Shown: one piece after another, positions 13,076-26,511 of the stretch | Layout of the letters: every line of letters starts with the position of its first letter | How positions within the stretch are numbered: position 1 is the stretch's first letter | Assembly (NCBI GenBank): GCA_000708835.1 | Contig: DF237169.1 | Span: 10,186 to 74,185 of the forward strand | Length of the DNA: 64,000 bases | Source: Klebsormidium nitens | Lineage: Eukaryota; Streptophyta; Klebsormidiophyceae; Klebsormidiales; Klebsormidiaceae | Direction of reading: 5' to 3' | Position numbers and translations under genes: made by a program | Notes under the pieces: model-generated | Database searches by the model: none | What the model saw: the letters and a program-made list of their open reading frames with translations, nothing else | What the model was told of the DNA's origin: nothing

Positions 13076-16000
13076 CTACCTCGCACCTTTGCGACTAAGG
13101 TCAATCACAACGTCGGCAACGGGCGCACTTTTCCCGTTCGCTCCTCCGGGCGGCCCCGGGGCACGCTTGATGGTCGCCCCTCCTCCAGGAACGGCTCTCG
13201 GGGAGCCAACCCGAGCGCTTTGGTCGCTACCAGCCGCGCTCATCATATCCCTAGTCCGCGGGCTGGGGGGCTCTTGTGCCTGCGACGGATCCCCCCTCTG
13301 AGGAGTCTTGCTCCGACTAGCAGAGAGGACTGTGACGGGTATCTCAGTGCTCGCCTGTCGCTCCAACACCGGCTCCTTGCGCGACCCCGGCTGACGTCCT
13401 TTCGACGCCTGCTTGCTGACGTCAGGGGGCGCGCCCTTCTTCATCAACGCGAGAGAGATCGACGCGAACCCGCTTGAAGCGGGAGGGTTAGGGGCAGCCG
13501 GGTTTGCAGAACCGGGTCGAGCTGCCGTCTTCCCGCTTGGAGAGCGATTCAATTGGCTACCGGATCCTTCCTCCGGCGCATCGACTTCGAATGTGAACGC
13601 GCTGGTCGACGCCGTTGGGGGGGGCCGCGCGTGCGTGACCGGAACCCCCTTCTGCGGGGGTGACGGCTGCTTCGCCCCCGCGGTATTCCCTCCGCTTTTG
13701 GTACGCACCGGGCTTACTTTCCGATCAGTTCCACTAGTCCCGGCTCCCCCGACCCCTTCTACCGGTCGGAACTCCCCGCCTTCGACCGTCTGGCTCTCCT
13801 CCCATGCCGGCTTTGAAGGGGCCCGGACAATTTGTTTTTTGGGCGACGGCTGCCGCGCGTTTGAGCTCAACGTGTCGCCGGGCGCCACTGCGCTTTGCGG
13901 CCTGGGCGCCGCGACCCTCGGGGCGCCTTCGCCGGCCGGTCGGATGGGAGCGGAATCCGGCCTGGCTGGAGCGGAGTCAGGCCTGATCGGGGAGGACACC
14001 GGCTTCCTGATGGCAGCCCCGGTGGGCGCAGCGCCTGGCCCGGAGAGCGGCGGAACCTGCCCGGTAGGAACCGGGGCCGCCCTTTGTGGGACCGGCCTCT
14101 TCGCGGGCGACGCGGCTCGCGCGGGTCCCAAACCCTGAACCCCGGGCTCGTCTTGCTCACGTGGCGCACCGTCATTGGGCCGCCGCCCATCAGAAGCTGG
14201 CGCGGTTCTCGTGGCTTGCGGGGAAGCGGACACCGGTTTCTTCGCAGGAGCCGCTCTCGTTTGCGGTAGGCTGCCGCTAGAGGTTTCGGCGACCAAAAAG
14301 CTCTCTTGCACCGGTTGAGCGTTTCGCGGCTGCGTTGGTTTTTGGCGGACCGGAACGTTGTCAACCGGGGCGCGCTCTGGGTTCTGCCTAACCCGAGGTG
14401 GGTTGCCGCCAACCGGGGCACTGACCGTGCTAACCATGAGTTCATTTTCTGTAGGCGCAAAGCTCTCGTTGACGGGCATAGCCTTTTGTGAGGGAGGCGC
14501 CGGTTTGCTTGTCGGAACTTTTTTTCTTGAGGCGGGCGGAGGAGATTGGTTCACGTAGGGTGGCGACAACGACGTGCTAAAGAGCGATCCGTCTTCCGTC
14601 GTGGAAAAGCTCTCCTTGACCGAAGGCGAGGTTTGGTTAACCAGCTTTCCCTTACTGTCACCTGACAGCTCTGCGCCGGCTCGGGGCGAACTCACCATCC
14701 GTTTCGCCCATTCCAACCGTTCCGATCCGTCCGTTGCGCTCTCGGAAGCGGACTCGTCCATTACCTCTGTCACCGAGAACCCATTGCCCCTCCCGTCGTC
14801 TTCTGACGGCACCGTGACGTAGGGCTCCTCGTCAGCATTGTGCGGCGCCGCCTCGAGCGCGAGCGTCGCGGTTGTGGTCGCCGCGATCTGCGGCACGTTG
14901 CGCTGCGGCCCGTACCTCGGGGTTTGAGGGGTTTGCCCGCGCGCGTGCGGCCGCGCGTCGCCTTCGGCGCCGTTCCCTTGGTTGATGATGATGATCTGTT
15001 GTGGGGCGTAGATGTACGAACCGCTGTTTTGCGACTCGAGTCCCGGTTCCTCTTGAGATCCTCTTAGACCCTGCGGTCTGCGGCCGTTCTTCGAAAGCTG
15101 GACAGCGGTGCTCTCGCCCCGGTTCAAAACCAGGGCCTTGTCCAGCTCCTCACTCTCGCTTTCCCCCGCCGAAGACCGACGACCGCTCGCCAAACGGGGC
15201 CTCCCCCGTGTCGACTGCTTTTGACGGTGCCTCTGAGACCGGTTGCCGACGTCTTCCTCGTCCGACTGCCCATCGGACTCGCCAGAACCGTCGGAATACT
15301 CTCCGTCAATCCGTTGCTGACGTCCGGCGCCTCTGCCGTGACGTCGCCCATGGTCCTCAGGCTCTGTTTCGCTCTGAGTAACGCTCGCGTCCCCGTCGGA
15401 AACGACACTCTCGCTCACAGTTCCGTTCCGCTCCGATCCGGACCCGTTCAACTCCTCCTCGCCTTCCTTCCGGTCCCCGTTCTCCTCTCCCGTGTGAGCC
15501 CCAGAGTTTACTCCCTCTTCCGCTTCGCCCGTGACTTTTCTCGACCGACGTTTCGACCGCGATCGCTTCGAGCCCCGCGTAGTCCTGCCGACTGTATCCG
15601 CGTTCCAGCCGTCAGGATTCTTCTCCCTCTCTAGTTGCATCCGCCGCCACCTCCAGAAAATGAACCCGATCGTTCCGCCCAGTACCAAAAACAAACCCAC
15701 CAATAAACCTCCGATTAAGTACACTCCGTTTCCCGCCGTTTGCACCACCGTAACCGCCGGCGCAACGGCCGCGGGCGGGGGCGGCGCGACTGGCGCGCTC
15801 GCGGGCGCGTCCGCGCTTGGTGACGTCACCGCGGCGACCCGCATGGTGGATGCGATCAGCGCCAGCCGTTCCGGCGCGCTGTTCGCCGTGAAAGTCGCGA
15901 CGGTGATGTTTCCGGCGCTCATCTCTTGGATCGAGTCGAGCACGGACCCGCGCGCCGTCGCCGCGGCCTGGCTTAGGGTTTGGAGGGTTTGGGTGCCGTT

Positions 16001-19000
16001 GCCCGCGCCGATCGCGGCCACCATCGCGTTCGACGCGGCCGCGAGGCGCACCACGGACGCCGCCACGTTGGCGCTGACGTCGGCGCCGGACGGAAGGGCT
16101 CCCGCGGAAACGGCGTCGCTGACGGATAGGTCCACGATGCCCTCGAGAGTGCTGACGTCAGTCAGGTTCAGGGATGACGAGGAGCTTGCGTCGTAAAGGC
16201 TCGCTTGCTCGGCCGCCCTTCGTGGAACGATCAATCCCATGCCCGGGTTAGTTTCCCGGTTTTCGCTAACCATGACCGGGGTTGGTCCAACCGAGCAGCT
16301 CCCCGGCCACCCCGCCAATTCCGAGCAGGTGCTGACGTCGAGGAGTGACGTCACAGCATAGGTTGGCGCCGAGTCAGCGAATGCGGAGGACGGAACGCGG
16401 CTGGCTTTTGCCGGCGACGGCAGAGCCTGGTTTTCGAGGAGGAAGGTCGCCATGGCGCGGTACACGGACCGGGAGAGGGCCAGATCGACGGATGGCGACC
16501 GAGTTGTGGTCGCTCCAGCAAGGAGGGAACCGAACTGCACGGCGCAAAGTGAGAGGTCTTGTTTGCATATTTGCACTTCCTGATTTTTGAGTGAGATGCG
16601 TTGACATGATTGCGCCTGTCATGGGTCCAATGTGGAACGGTATGCTGCTTGTGTGGGCTTGATTCCCATTTGCTGTTTTTCTCGGCTTTTGACTTGCAGC
16701 ATCGCTAGCGTGGGCTGCAGATAGGACACAAACCTTAATCCATGCATGCTCTTGACAGAGTCAAGGAGGCAAGAGGAGACGCGTAATTTGATGAAGCTAT
16801 GAACACTGGCATCAAGCAAAGTCTGAGACAAAAAGTAGACTGCAATCCTTATCTCTGCTCTGCTGCGTCATGTATACCTGCCTGGGCCCTTCCAAGCGAC
16901 AGAGCTTGCGAATCCCAATTCCAATCAGACTTCAGAAGTGTCGTTAACCGTAAGCCACGACTCACAGCAGACTCTCGCCAGCGGGAAGAAACCCTGTCGT
17001 TCCACATATTTGCAATACGCGGAAGGAGAGTAGCTCTTAAGCAGAAACGCAAGGAAAGGAGAAGCATGCCAGGTTTGACACCGTTTATCTATTGGACCGA
17101 ACATGAAGCGGAGTGCAACTGGCGGAACCGGACTCTCTCACCTGCGCTGCCACGTTGTTTAGATACCCTACCGCCTTGAGTACCTCTAAGCTCCCCGCAG
17201 TTCCCGCCAGTACTCCCTGGATCGGATCTCCTGACGTGATCTGAGCCGTCGATGGCAGCCGCAGAGCGTTCCTGACCGCCGATTCTGCTTGGCTCTCAGT
17301 CACGAAACCGACGTCCATCAGCGCTTGGACGAAGGTGGTTAGCGGGCTAACCACGGCGGAACCCAGGGGGGCGACCATGATCGTGGTGGGGAAGAGGTTT
17401 GTAAGGCTGTCGACGCAAGACGGGTCGCCGAGACGGAGCATGACTGGCCCGTAGTTTTGGATTGTCACCTGAAAACGGAGCGAAGGACATGGTGAAACAT
17501 TAGTAGCCGCCTTTCAGCAGATGCTTGCGCGTTGCTTCTGTGCTGATAATGGTTTGAATAGTAACCACTTGGCTCAGTAGACTTAACAATTCGAGCAGGG
17601 CCTTTCGTGAACTCCTGTCATCTTCCGCGCATTAATCTTTTCGTTTACAACGCCGAATTCCACACAAAGTGTGATTGTCCTCAAATCCCAATCGATTGAG
17701 TCAAAACATGGGCACCTACGATCCGTGAGTACGACTGGTTTCTGCGTGAGGAACTTACCTGTCGAAACTCGAAGCCGCCAGTCGCGTTCGTAATGGTCGT
17801 CGCCTCCCCCAGATCGCACCGACGATTGCCGTTTGCGTCCATGCACAGCGTGCAGTTGGCCAGGTAGCCATAGTACACAATGCCGGATACTGCAAGCAAA
17901 CGAGAACTGAGTTCAAAAGTGGTTCCTAAACATCCCCAGTTTACTTCATCAACCGAAAGATCAGAATTAGAAGACCCGAGTACGTGCTCGATCGGCGCGC
18001 GTTTAAACTACAGATGAACTGCTGTGAGTTACTTTTCAGAGAGGCTCCCTTTCTGGACGCAACTCCTTTAGTCGGTGTACTTTACCTTGATGAGGCCCAT
18101 ACTCCCTAACATCGGATTGAGGCCCTTTTCCACGAGTTGAAGAAAGGCGACTCACCTGTCACTGGCGCCATGAGCGGCCGCCCTAACGCCGATGGCTGAT
18201 TAGATGGTCTGAATATGCAGACGCCGAAAGAGCGATTCGGACGGTAACCAGAAAACATTCTAGAAACTAGAAACGCAGCAATTGCTTCAATTAGAGTTCG
18301 ACAGATAGAGGCCGTCACGCCGCACCCTCACCAACTGATGGTGCCGTGAGCGGCCGCGCGGACGGCGACGGCTGTACGGACGGGCTGGGGGATGCGGACG
18401 GCGGGAGGGCCGATGCGGACGGCGATGCGGACGCCGAAGGCGATGGGGAACGGGAGGGGATCGGGGAGAAGGAAGGGGCGGGCTGGACGGGGCTTGCGGG
18501 CGACGCGGAAGGTGAGGGCGACGGGAACGCGGTCGCCGTGAGGCAGACGCCCGAGACCGGGTCGCAGGTGTAGCCGGTGGGGCAGACGCCGTCGTTGCAT
18601 TGCAGCTGCAGACGCGGAGGATTCAGGAGTTTTAGTAACATTCTCGGAGCCCTGTACTGTCTCGTTGGCAAGGCATTGATAGAGTAAGGCGATCGAAATG
18701 CTGTCGGTTCGGAGTCTTGCCAGGGAAAGTGGAAATATCTGCTTGTAAGATTCCGCGCCTCTGGCAGAGTTTGCAAAGGAGCGAGCACAAAGATTGATGT
18801 GTCTGGAGGGAGTGCGAGGCTGCTTGTCTTGCGGAGGAAATGAGCAGCAAGTCAGCGCAGGGAGACACGCGAGCCTTACCTGAGAACAGTCCGTGCCTGC
18901 CCAGCCGATAAGGCATTTGCAGGTGCCCCCCACGCAGACGCCTGCATCAAAATGCCTTTCTCTGAGACGGCGGGCTTTGGGGCGTCTTTCGAACATAAGA

Positions 19001-22000
19001 TCGGTCAAAGCGCAACCTTCGTTTTTCGGTCTTTCCTTCTGTTGGGAGATCTCAAAGAAACGCAAATTTCAGTGGGTGATCCAACGGGCTCTTCTACGTC
19101 CTTGCCGTCATCGAACGATTACCTCCTTTGATCATGTCAGATCCATCGGAAAAGTTGTAAGCGCTAGGAATGCAGATGATTCTCTCAAGCCTCGTTGCAG
19201 TACATTGCCTTCAATGAAGGTTTCTGCTTTGCTTTGCGACTGCTTTACGGTCAACATACTGCTCACAGCAAAACAAACATGCAGAAAGCGGTTAAGCAGA
19301 ACACCGCCTCAACAGTCCCAAACGCTGGTCGTAATCACTTTTCAACAAACCCTATGACTCTCTTTCTGGCTTTCCAGCAGAAGCAAGTATCGGTTGCCAG
19401 CTCCTCGAAGCAACGCAGCGCCTTGTTTGAAATCAAAGTCTCAAGCGCATTCTTCAGTGCTGGGGGGGGAGCTTGCCTTGGTTGGCACAGTCGTTCACGC
19501 ACCCCCCGCTCTCGCAGAAGGCGTTCGCGGCGGGGCACGGACCGATGCTGCCGGAATCGAAGCCGGCGGCTGACAGCGGCACTTCTCGACCGTCGATGCA
19601 GGTCACGGCTTGATCGCCCACCATAATCATAAGTGTGGCCTGTGGCAATCAGGTTACTTTTAGAAGAGGCATCTGGGAAACAAGTCCACCTCGGCGACCC
19701 AATGCCCGACTATGCCTTTTAGAGTCGCTCAGGACGTCATTTCGGTCAAACTGGCAGCGACTTCAACATTGAATGACTCTGAAATACGTACTGCTTCAAA
19801 GCACGTGAGGCAGACGCGCTTTACATCCGTTCATCATGTCTAAAGCCATTTGGCAGCAAGCCATTCGAACTTTCAGAGGAGCTTTTTGGTTGTAGCTGCC
19901 GTTTGTATTCCTGGCGGCGGGGAACCGGAAATTATTCTCGGGGCATTGCAAGCTTCCGGAATAATCACAACCAAATTCCAGCTTCCAGACCAAAATCTGC
20001 GAAAACGAAAGTAAGTGTTCTGCAAGATAGTCGTCGTCTGCGAAGAAACAACTTCGCATCTAAGAGCCTATCTCGATCTGGATCCAGAAACAAAAAGCAG
20101 GAAAACATTTACCTGCGTTCCGGTGACATCCCAGCTGCATTGGTAGCGGAAGCACCCGCCCCCCACCGGCGGACGTTCGAATCCGTTTTTACTCCAGGCT
20201 TCGGACCCGTCCGCAACGCACTTGGAACCGACGCCGAAAGCTTGGCCCCAGTACGCCAGGCTGCTCGAGTTGGAAGCGTCCGAATCGGACCCCAAAGACG
20301 CGTCCGTACACACATAGTTGGACAGTCTGCAAAAATATGCAAAGATATTGTTTCATCCTCCATTCCTGACCGCAGCCAACTGCAGAATCATGTTACTACG
20401 ATCGACACTTCATTTGAAACTTGCAGACTGATACAGAATACTTGTGCAGAAGTCTGTTCTGCGATGATTCAAAAAATTCTGCAGATATGTCAAGAATGTA
20501 ACATCGAGAGCAGACATCAGCCTAACATCAGGCGGCAAGGTGAGGGTTGAGGCGACTGCTAAAGACCCAAGAAGTGCCGTGTATACAGCAAGTGGAGTCA
20601 GCAACTGAGAACGACGAGTGGAAAGCGTTTGCTAGGTGCTGTGAGTGGAAGGGTGAGGGAAATCGGCAGCGCCCTATAATGGAAGCAATAGGGTCCGCCT
20701 TTGTACAGACTGCTCCACCAGAAAAACTTCAATAGTACGTCAATGCCCAGATGGCGAGTTTTGCCGAACAGTACACACAACCCGTTGAAAGTCTGTCTGC
20801 TCTTAAACCTGCAGGGTCCTCATGTGGCACGCACTCGTGAGCTTAATACAGAGCCGATTACCCACCTGCCTAATGAAAGTTGAAGTACGACCTGAACCAA
20901 GGGGTTTCTTTGGAAGCACCGTGTGATAGAGCGGCCGCACAAGTGTCAAAAGTATTGAGCAAGCTCCAAAAACGTAAGTGAGGCATTGGACGTACGGAAC
21001 GATGGGCATGCAGCCGTCCGTGAAGCAGGTGCCGTCCGTTGCGCTGCACGCCTGGCAGTACCCGACCGCCGTCTCATCGTCCGTGCACGTGTGGTCCTGC
21101 GCGCGTCAGTTCATACATTGTGATTGCAAGGCGTCGCTAGGGCTGTTGACCCAGAGAGCAAAGTGATGAAATGTACGGCTTTGTTTGACTGAAAAACAAT
21201 GTTGCATGGGCATATGTGTCCTTTTTTCCAGAAGCAGTACTTTCTGAACGGACCTTCGCAAAATTTTGTCGAAATTCGACCCCCCCGGGATCCGTCCCGT
21301 TCCACAAACATTAGACGATTGTTGAACGAATTCAAGCGGTCTCTGCTGCAGATTAAGGTCCTTGCTATATAGCTGGTCCTAAAATTACGGAAGCATTTAG
21401 GTTGGAGAAAGGGTGCTCCCACAGCATTTGAAGTGTCGTGACAGCGAAGAATCTTTGCCCCCGTTGCGGTGCTGACTCCGTCCAGAGCCGCTTACCAGGG
21501 CTGACGTCACCCCGCCGTCATCCGTCCAGCTGCGGAACCCCGTGCCGCAGTAGAAGCCGGAGAACGCAGAATCGACGGGCACCGCGCCCCCTGCGAATCA
21601 CAACAGCCCTCAATGAGGACCCCGTCTCGAGAGCACATCATGCCTTGAGATTACGAGAATATGACAGACTTTGCAATTTTTGGTTTGCTGGTGAAAGAAG
21701 CGGTAAGCGACAATCTGACAGAGCCAGGTTCGCACAAGAAGTCACTAGCAGAAAGCCTGAAGCTTGAAATCAATAAATTAATTCGATAAATCTGAGGCGA
21801 CACGGGCCGCATAGCTATTGCAGGGAAACGGAGAAGAAGTTCTGAATGAGCTATTTCTAGCCGAATTTTAATCTTTGTTAAGATGTGCAACCTCGCGCGC
21901 CTTTGCATGGGACGCGGCGCTCGCGTTACCTGGGGCGCATGCCGCGAGCGGGAACGCGCAGCCTCGCCCCTGGCCCCACAACAGGGGCTGCGTGACGTCA

Positions 22001-25000
22001 TATGTGGGCACGTACCACCCGCTGTCCTCCAGCGTTGCTGCCGTAAGCTTGGAGTATACCGGCCGCGCTTGACTGACGGCGGTCTGTTCAAACAAGAAAG
22101 AGTCATTTGTTGTTGATTCAATGCTCGGGTTGACGTTTGGAAGCGTATTGTGGAAGGGCGACTCGATGACTTGCAGCTGCGCATTCTCGAGATGCAGGAG
22201 GATGGAACTTTTGCGAACGTGACCTTGGGCTAGCTAAAACGAGTTTGGGCAGAACGTCGCAAGGAAATCTTCTAATAGCGCCGATCTAAAAAGCACTGCT
22301 CGATGAACGATCCCGCAATGCTTGGACGGTTTGGTCTAAAATTCCCGGCGACCTCTTTTTCCCAACTTACGGCAAGCGCAGAGACTTTACCCAGATTGCC
22401 CGTTGAAGGGTCCCCCCCCGCAGTGCCGTCTGCTTCTCAGAATTGGGCGACTTCATCAACGCATGTCCGTCCCCCAGACCGCCCAAAACGACAAACGGGG
22501 CCACAGGCAAATCAAAACAGGCAGCATGCACCCCTCGCAGCAACTTCCGCAAAAGGCGACCGTTTGACCAAAAACTGCCAGTACCCGGTTGATCAAAAAC
22601 TGAGGCAACTCACCATAAGCTCCCCGTGGAAGATCCGTTCCTCCCAGTGGCTGCCGGCGGTCCCAGTGCCTCCGTCGTTCTCGAGCTCGGCACCGTTCAG
22701 CGTCGCGCATCCAAATTGGTCACAGGCTGCTTGCGTCACCTGAGAATGGATGACGTCACCGGGTCGACAGTCAAGCTTCACAATATGTTCAGTTCTGTTC
22801 GTTCTGTGAGGACCCTTGGGGAGGGTGGGGAGATACCCCGTGCAGTGCCGAACGGCTAGTTGGAGTCAGGTGAGAGCTATAATGAAGGACTAGAGAACTG
22901 CGATTGTAAAATTTTACTCCCCTCTGTCCCATGTGGCGGGTTCTACTTCCTTTTACTGATAGGAGTGCTTACTGCTCCAACGACGGAATGTGCGACCATT
23001 GGGTTCGTTTTTCAAAGTATCTAGCAAAACGAAAGAATTTTGCAAATCCAACATCACCTGAGTGATGGGGAGCGCCTGAGATTTCGATCCTGTGGCTCAC
23101 CTTTGGGGTAACCAGCTTAGTGGCCGTCGTGCCCCTTTCTTCGAACGTTCGGACGACTGCGGATAGGTCCGCCTGCTGCGGAATGGAACCGTCCGCATCC
23201 CGCGGCACGAGCGGAACGTCTGCGAAGAGAAGAAGCTTCGGGTTTTACCGTTTATATTAGCACTTCTGGTTCGAAGTATTGTTGACTGCTTGCGCGTGAC
23301 AATGGGTTGTCTTTATGGCTTAAGCAAGGAAACGAAACGGTCGCCTGGGCGCAGAGAGGGCATCAGTTCATCATTTGGGTCCGAGCGTCCCAACTGGATA
23401 CTCAACAGTCAATCTCGATTGGGATCAGACTTTTTCGAATCAGGAGAATCCGCATCTGCGTAACGACATCTGACCACGCCGTCAAGCCAGCTGAGTAGCC
23501 TTTGCAGCCTTCTTTGTGGGGTGGAATGGCTTCAGATTCATTATCCGACAATCTTTTGATCCAAAACTAGCAACTTAAAGTCAAAGCTTTGACGCGACTT
23601 GCAACCAAGGGGCATTCCAGGAAGAAGACCTTTGAACACACTAACGGAAGGTCAAGAGATATTGCTCACTGTTCGCGTCCCGGTAGTACTTGAAGAGCGC
23701 GGCGCTGAAGCCGAGGGCGTGCGTCAGCTCGTGCACCGCTGTGTCAAGCTGCAGAGCACGAGTTCGCGGGTTACAAACTTGACACTACTTCTTGCTACCG
23801 AGCCGTCACCAGACCTTTTCTAAATGTATTTCGTAGTACACATATTTTTCCATACACTGGGCGGCTTACAGTCTGGTATTAAGAGAATCGAAGCAGATTT
23901 GTGCGAGCCGCCCAGGTAGCTGCCCCTAGCCAGGCCAACGCAATGTGCTCAAGGGAAACGTGGCAAGGATGCAATGCTACTGGCAGCCGAGCGTTTCTGA
24001 GGCGTTTTGGTGTCGCTTTCGTCCGTCCCTTCCGGCCTCTCGGTTCTTGAAAGAGAAGTGGTGGGTCAGATGGTCTTGCTTTACTACCTCACTGTTTATC
24101 AGATTGGTCTCGATTTATCAGAAAATAAAGCCCTAGGATTCAGAGGGTCACCAGCTTGAGTGTGAGGGGAGGGGGTTAAGGATGAGTTACAATGCCGCAG
24201 CCGGTAAGAGGTGAGGTAGGGTCTCTGAGATTCCTACCGTCGCTAGACCTCACTATTCAGGGACTCGACAGTCACCACGTCCGTACGGAAGAAAGCCTAT
24301 GACAGTTTAATCAAGTCTGCGCTTCTACCCAGTCGTAAGACTGGCAAGTGCACAGTCTCACTTGGAACGCCCAGTTGAGGAGGGGGTGAATCTGGTCGGG
24401 GCAGAAGTTGGCACTGCCGGAGGTGGGCCGATCGGTGGCGTCGTCTTGCGTGCAGAAGCTGGCATACGCGATCGTGCCCGTCTGGCAAACGGACGTGTTC
24501 TGCAGAGGGCGAACTGGATAAGTTTGACTGCTTATGCAGCAAACGTTGGGTCACTAGAGGGTGTTTTCAACAGAAAAACAGCCTAGAGGCGGTTCGGATG
24601 CTGGTTTTTCCCAACTTATCATTTCTGCGACTAAAAGCAAGCCGGTCTTTGTTTCCAAAAGCACCCTACTAGAGTGTGCCTCAGGAGTCAGAAGAGCTCT
24701 CGTCTTTCCAAGCAAAATAAGCCCTGTTTGGCGATACGAGTCGGTATTCGCAGAAACAAACCTCAAGGAACAAAGGGCTCAATGGCGCACGTGCAGATCA
24801 AGAGAAGGCAAAGGAAGTGTCTTGAGTTTGATTTCTTCCAGTGAACATAGCATTCATAGTGGACGCACCTTCGCAGTGACGTACAGAATGAAGTCCGTGC
24901 TGGCGAGCCCCGCGCCAGCTGGCGTGGCGGTACAGACCGAACGGGCGTCACATGTCGTGTAGGCAGCGAAGTGGTCCAAGTCCAGAGTACTCTCCTGCGA

Positions 25001-26511
25001 GTAGTCCAAAATGTCTTTCAACGCAGTCTCGTTTTCTGGAATTTCGAAGGAGCTATCGCCAAATCCACCGATAGCTCGAAGTGGGCGTCGGATTTCAAGC
25101 TCGGGGAAGGCGAACTTCAGTGCTCTGAGTCCTTTTTGGACGGACCAGATCAAAATTTGGTCGTTTGGGCCCCCACAACCGCAGATGACCTGCAGTGGAC
25201 ACGCGAGTCCTATGCCTACTTTAACCAAAAGGAGGAGTGCCAGCAAACGAGTGCGGCGTGACCCGACCGTTTCATTTTGCTGTCCCCTTATGAAGCTGAC
25301 GAACAAGTCTGTCTTCCAGCTCTCCCCTGTATCCTGCCCATACATCTGCTCGTCAGAGAACGGAGTCCACTCACACACGAAAAACATTTCTAAAAACGCC
25401 ACGTAAAGATTTAAGAGCTTACCAGGCACGTGAGGGGCGCCCAGCGCGAGCACGCAGTAACGGTGCTCCCGTTGCTCCACTGGCCGGTCAGAACCTGCTC
25501 GCACGAACGCTTGAGCAGGAGCGAACCGGAGACCGGGTACTTGACCTTGTACATACGCTGCAAGTACCTGCACAGGCAACGAGAGCGGGGAGGAAAAAGT
25601 GAGGACCCTCTGGTTGGAAGTAGCGTGATGGGGAATCGGGCTTCAAAGAATGCACTCGTTTGGAGTGAACGGGCCAGGATGCCAGATTGTATGTGTCCTT
25701 TGAAGGGAAATTTCGTGTCTCTGCTAAATATTTCTGGTCAGCACTCCGGTCTGCCTTGACAGCGGTGCAAAGGGTTTTGAATTTAGCCGTCACTGATGTC
25801 AAACAACAGATCAGTCTTCAACATCTGAAGTGTAACGTCGGGCCGAGTTTCGAGACACTATTTTTAGTCAACGGCTCCAACGGCAACAGGACATGCGGGA
25901 CGTCAGTCCGACATCAAGAAGATGTTCGCAACCGACGAACATCTTGTATGTGTTCTTTCAAGGTAAGGTCGACAGTGCAATCTGCTTCGGCGGAACCGCA
26001 TGGAATATCCGGAAATAGTTTGGAAACCTAAAAGGCTTACCTGGTGGCTGCGGGCACAAGGACGGTCGAAAGGAAAGAGCGGCGGGGGATGTCGAGATTG
26101 TCAATCTGAAAGACCTGCAAGAAACGAATAGAGAGTCTTAGGGAAATTGTGCTGCGCAGGAGTCCTCACTTTAGATCCAGTCCCAATATATAAGTGGTTT
26201 TGTTTGTCAAGAGACATGGGCAAAGAACCTGGGTTCGAACTTCAACTTCATGACGGGGAACGCACGATCGGCGAGTCTGAGTCGTTTTCGACAAATCGAA
26301 ATGAAGTTTCGGCCCCGTAAGGCGCCTGGAATAGACACGCGTTTTCTCTACCCACTTCAATAGTATGAAAAGGAAGAAGGATTGAGGTAGCAAGTTGCAC
26401 AGCTGAGCCTAGCTTGGGTGGAAGCTTACTGGAGTGATGCGGATTGGCGAGGGAGCCGGACTTGCCGCCAGAAGCTGCCTCCGGGAGTCATGGGAAGCTC
26501 CAGTGTCAAGC
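13076..26511 (-). CDS. leishmanolysin-like metallopeptidase (M8) with EGF-like module, membrane span and long cytoplasmic tail
   Basis: Eighteen exons join in phase: 26430-26511, 26041-26114, 25423-25567, 24869-24994, 24362-24499, 23670-23748, 23101-23219, 22614-22739, 21930-22083, 21496-21590, 20996-21096, 20113-20326, 19477-19639, 18880-18941, 18332-18605, 17759-17889, 17142-17468 and 13076-16534, about 1955 residues. Peptidase marks are STDFILYVTAK, GTIAYASFCTQD, the zinc site HELTHALGFS (HExxH at 23670-23748), GTAGSHWEERIF with the third zinc His, and TLEDSGWYVPTYDV. After the protease come a Cys-rich region, an EGF-like fold (CANQGVCVGGTCKC), a Pro/Ser linker, and a module with DANGNRRCDLGEAT. 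The last exon has one membrane span (YLIGGLLVGLFLVLGGTIGF) followed by basic residues and some 850 residues of disordered Pro/Ser/Arg-rich tail. The protease should face outside the cell. The intron after 19477 uses a GC donor. The signal-peptide exon(s) upstream of 26511 were not found. Land plants have a shorter M8 homologue. Confidence 0.88.

Noticed and set aside
13413..14138. 241-residue plus-strand open frame (and another at 15531-16196)
   Set aside because: Antisense shadows of the GC-rich low-complexity tail of the leishmanolysin gene. The minus frame is continuous for 3.4 kb and joins upstream exons in phase.
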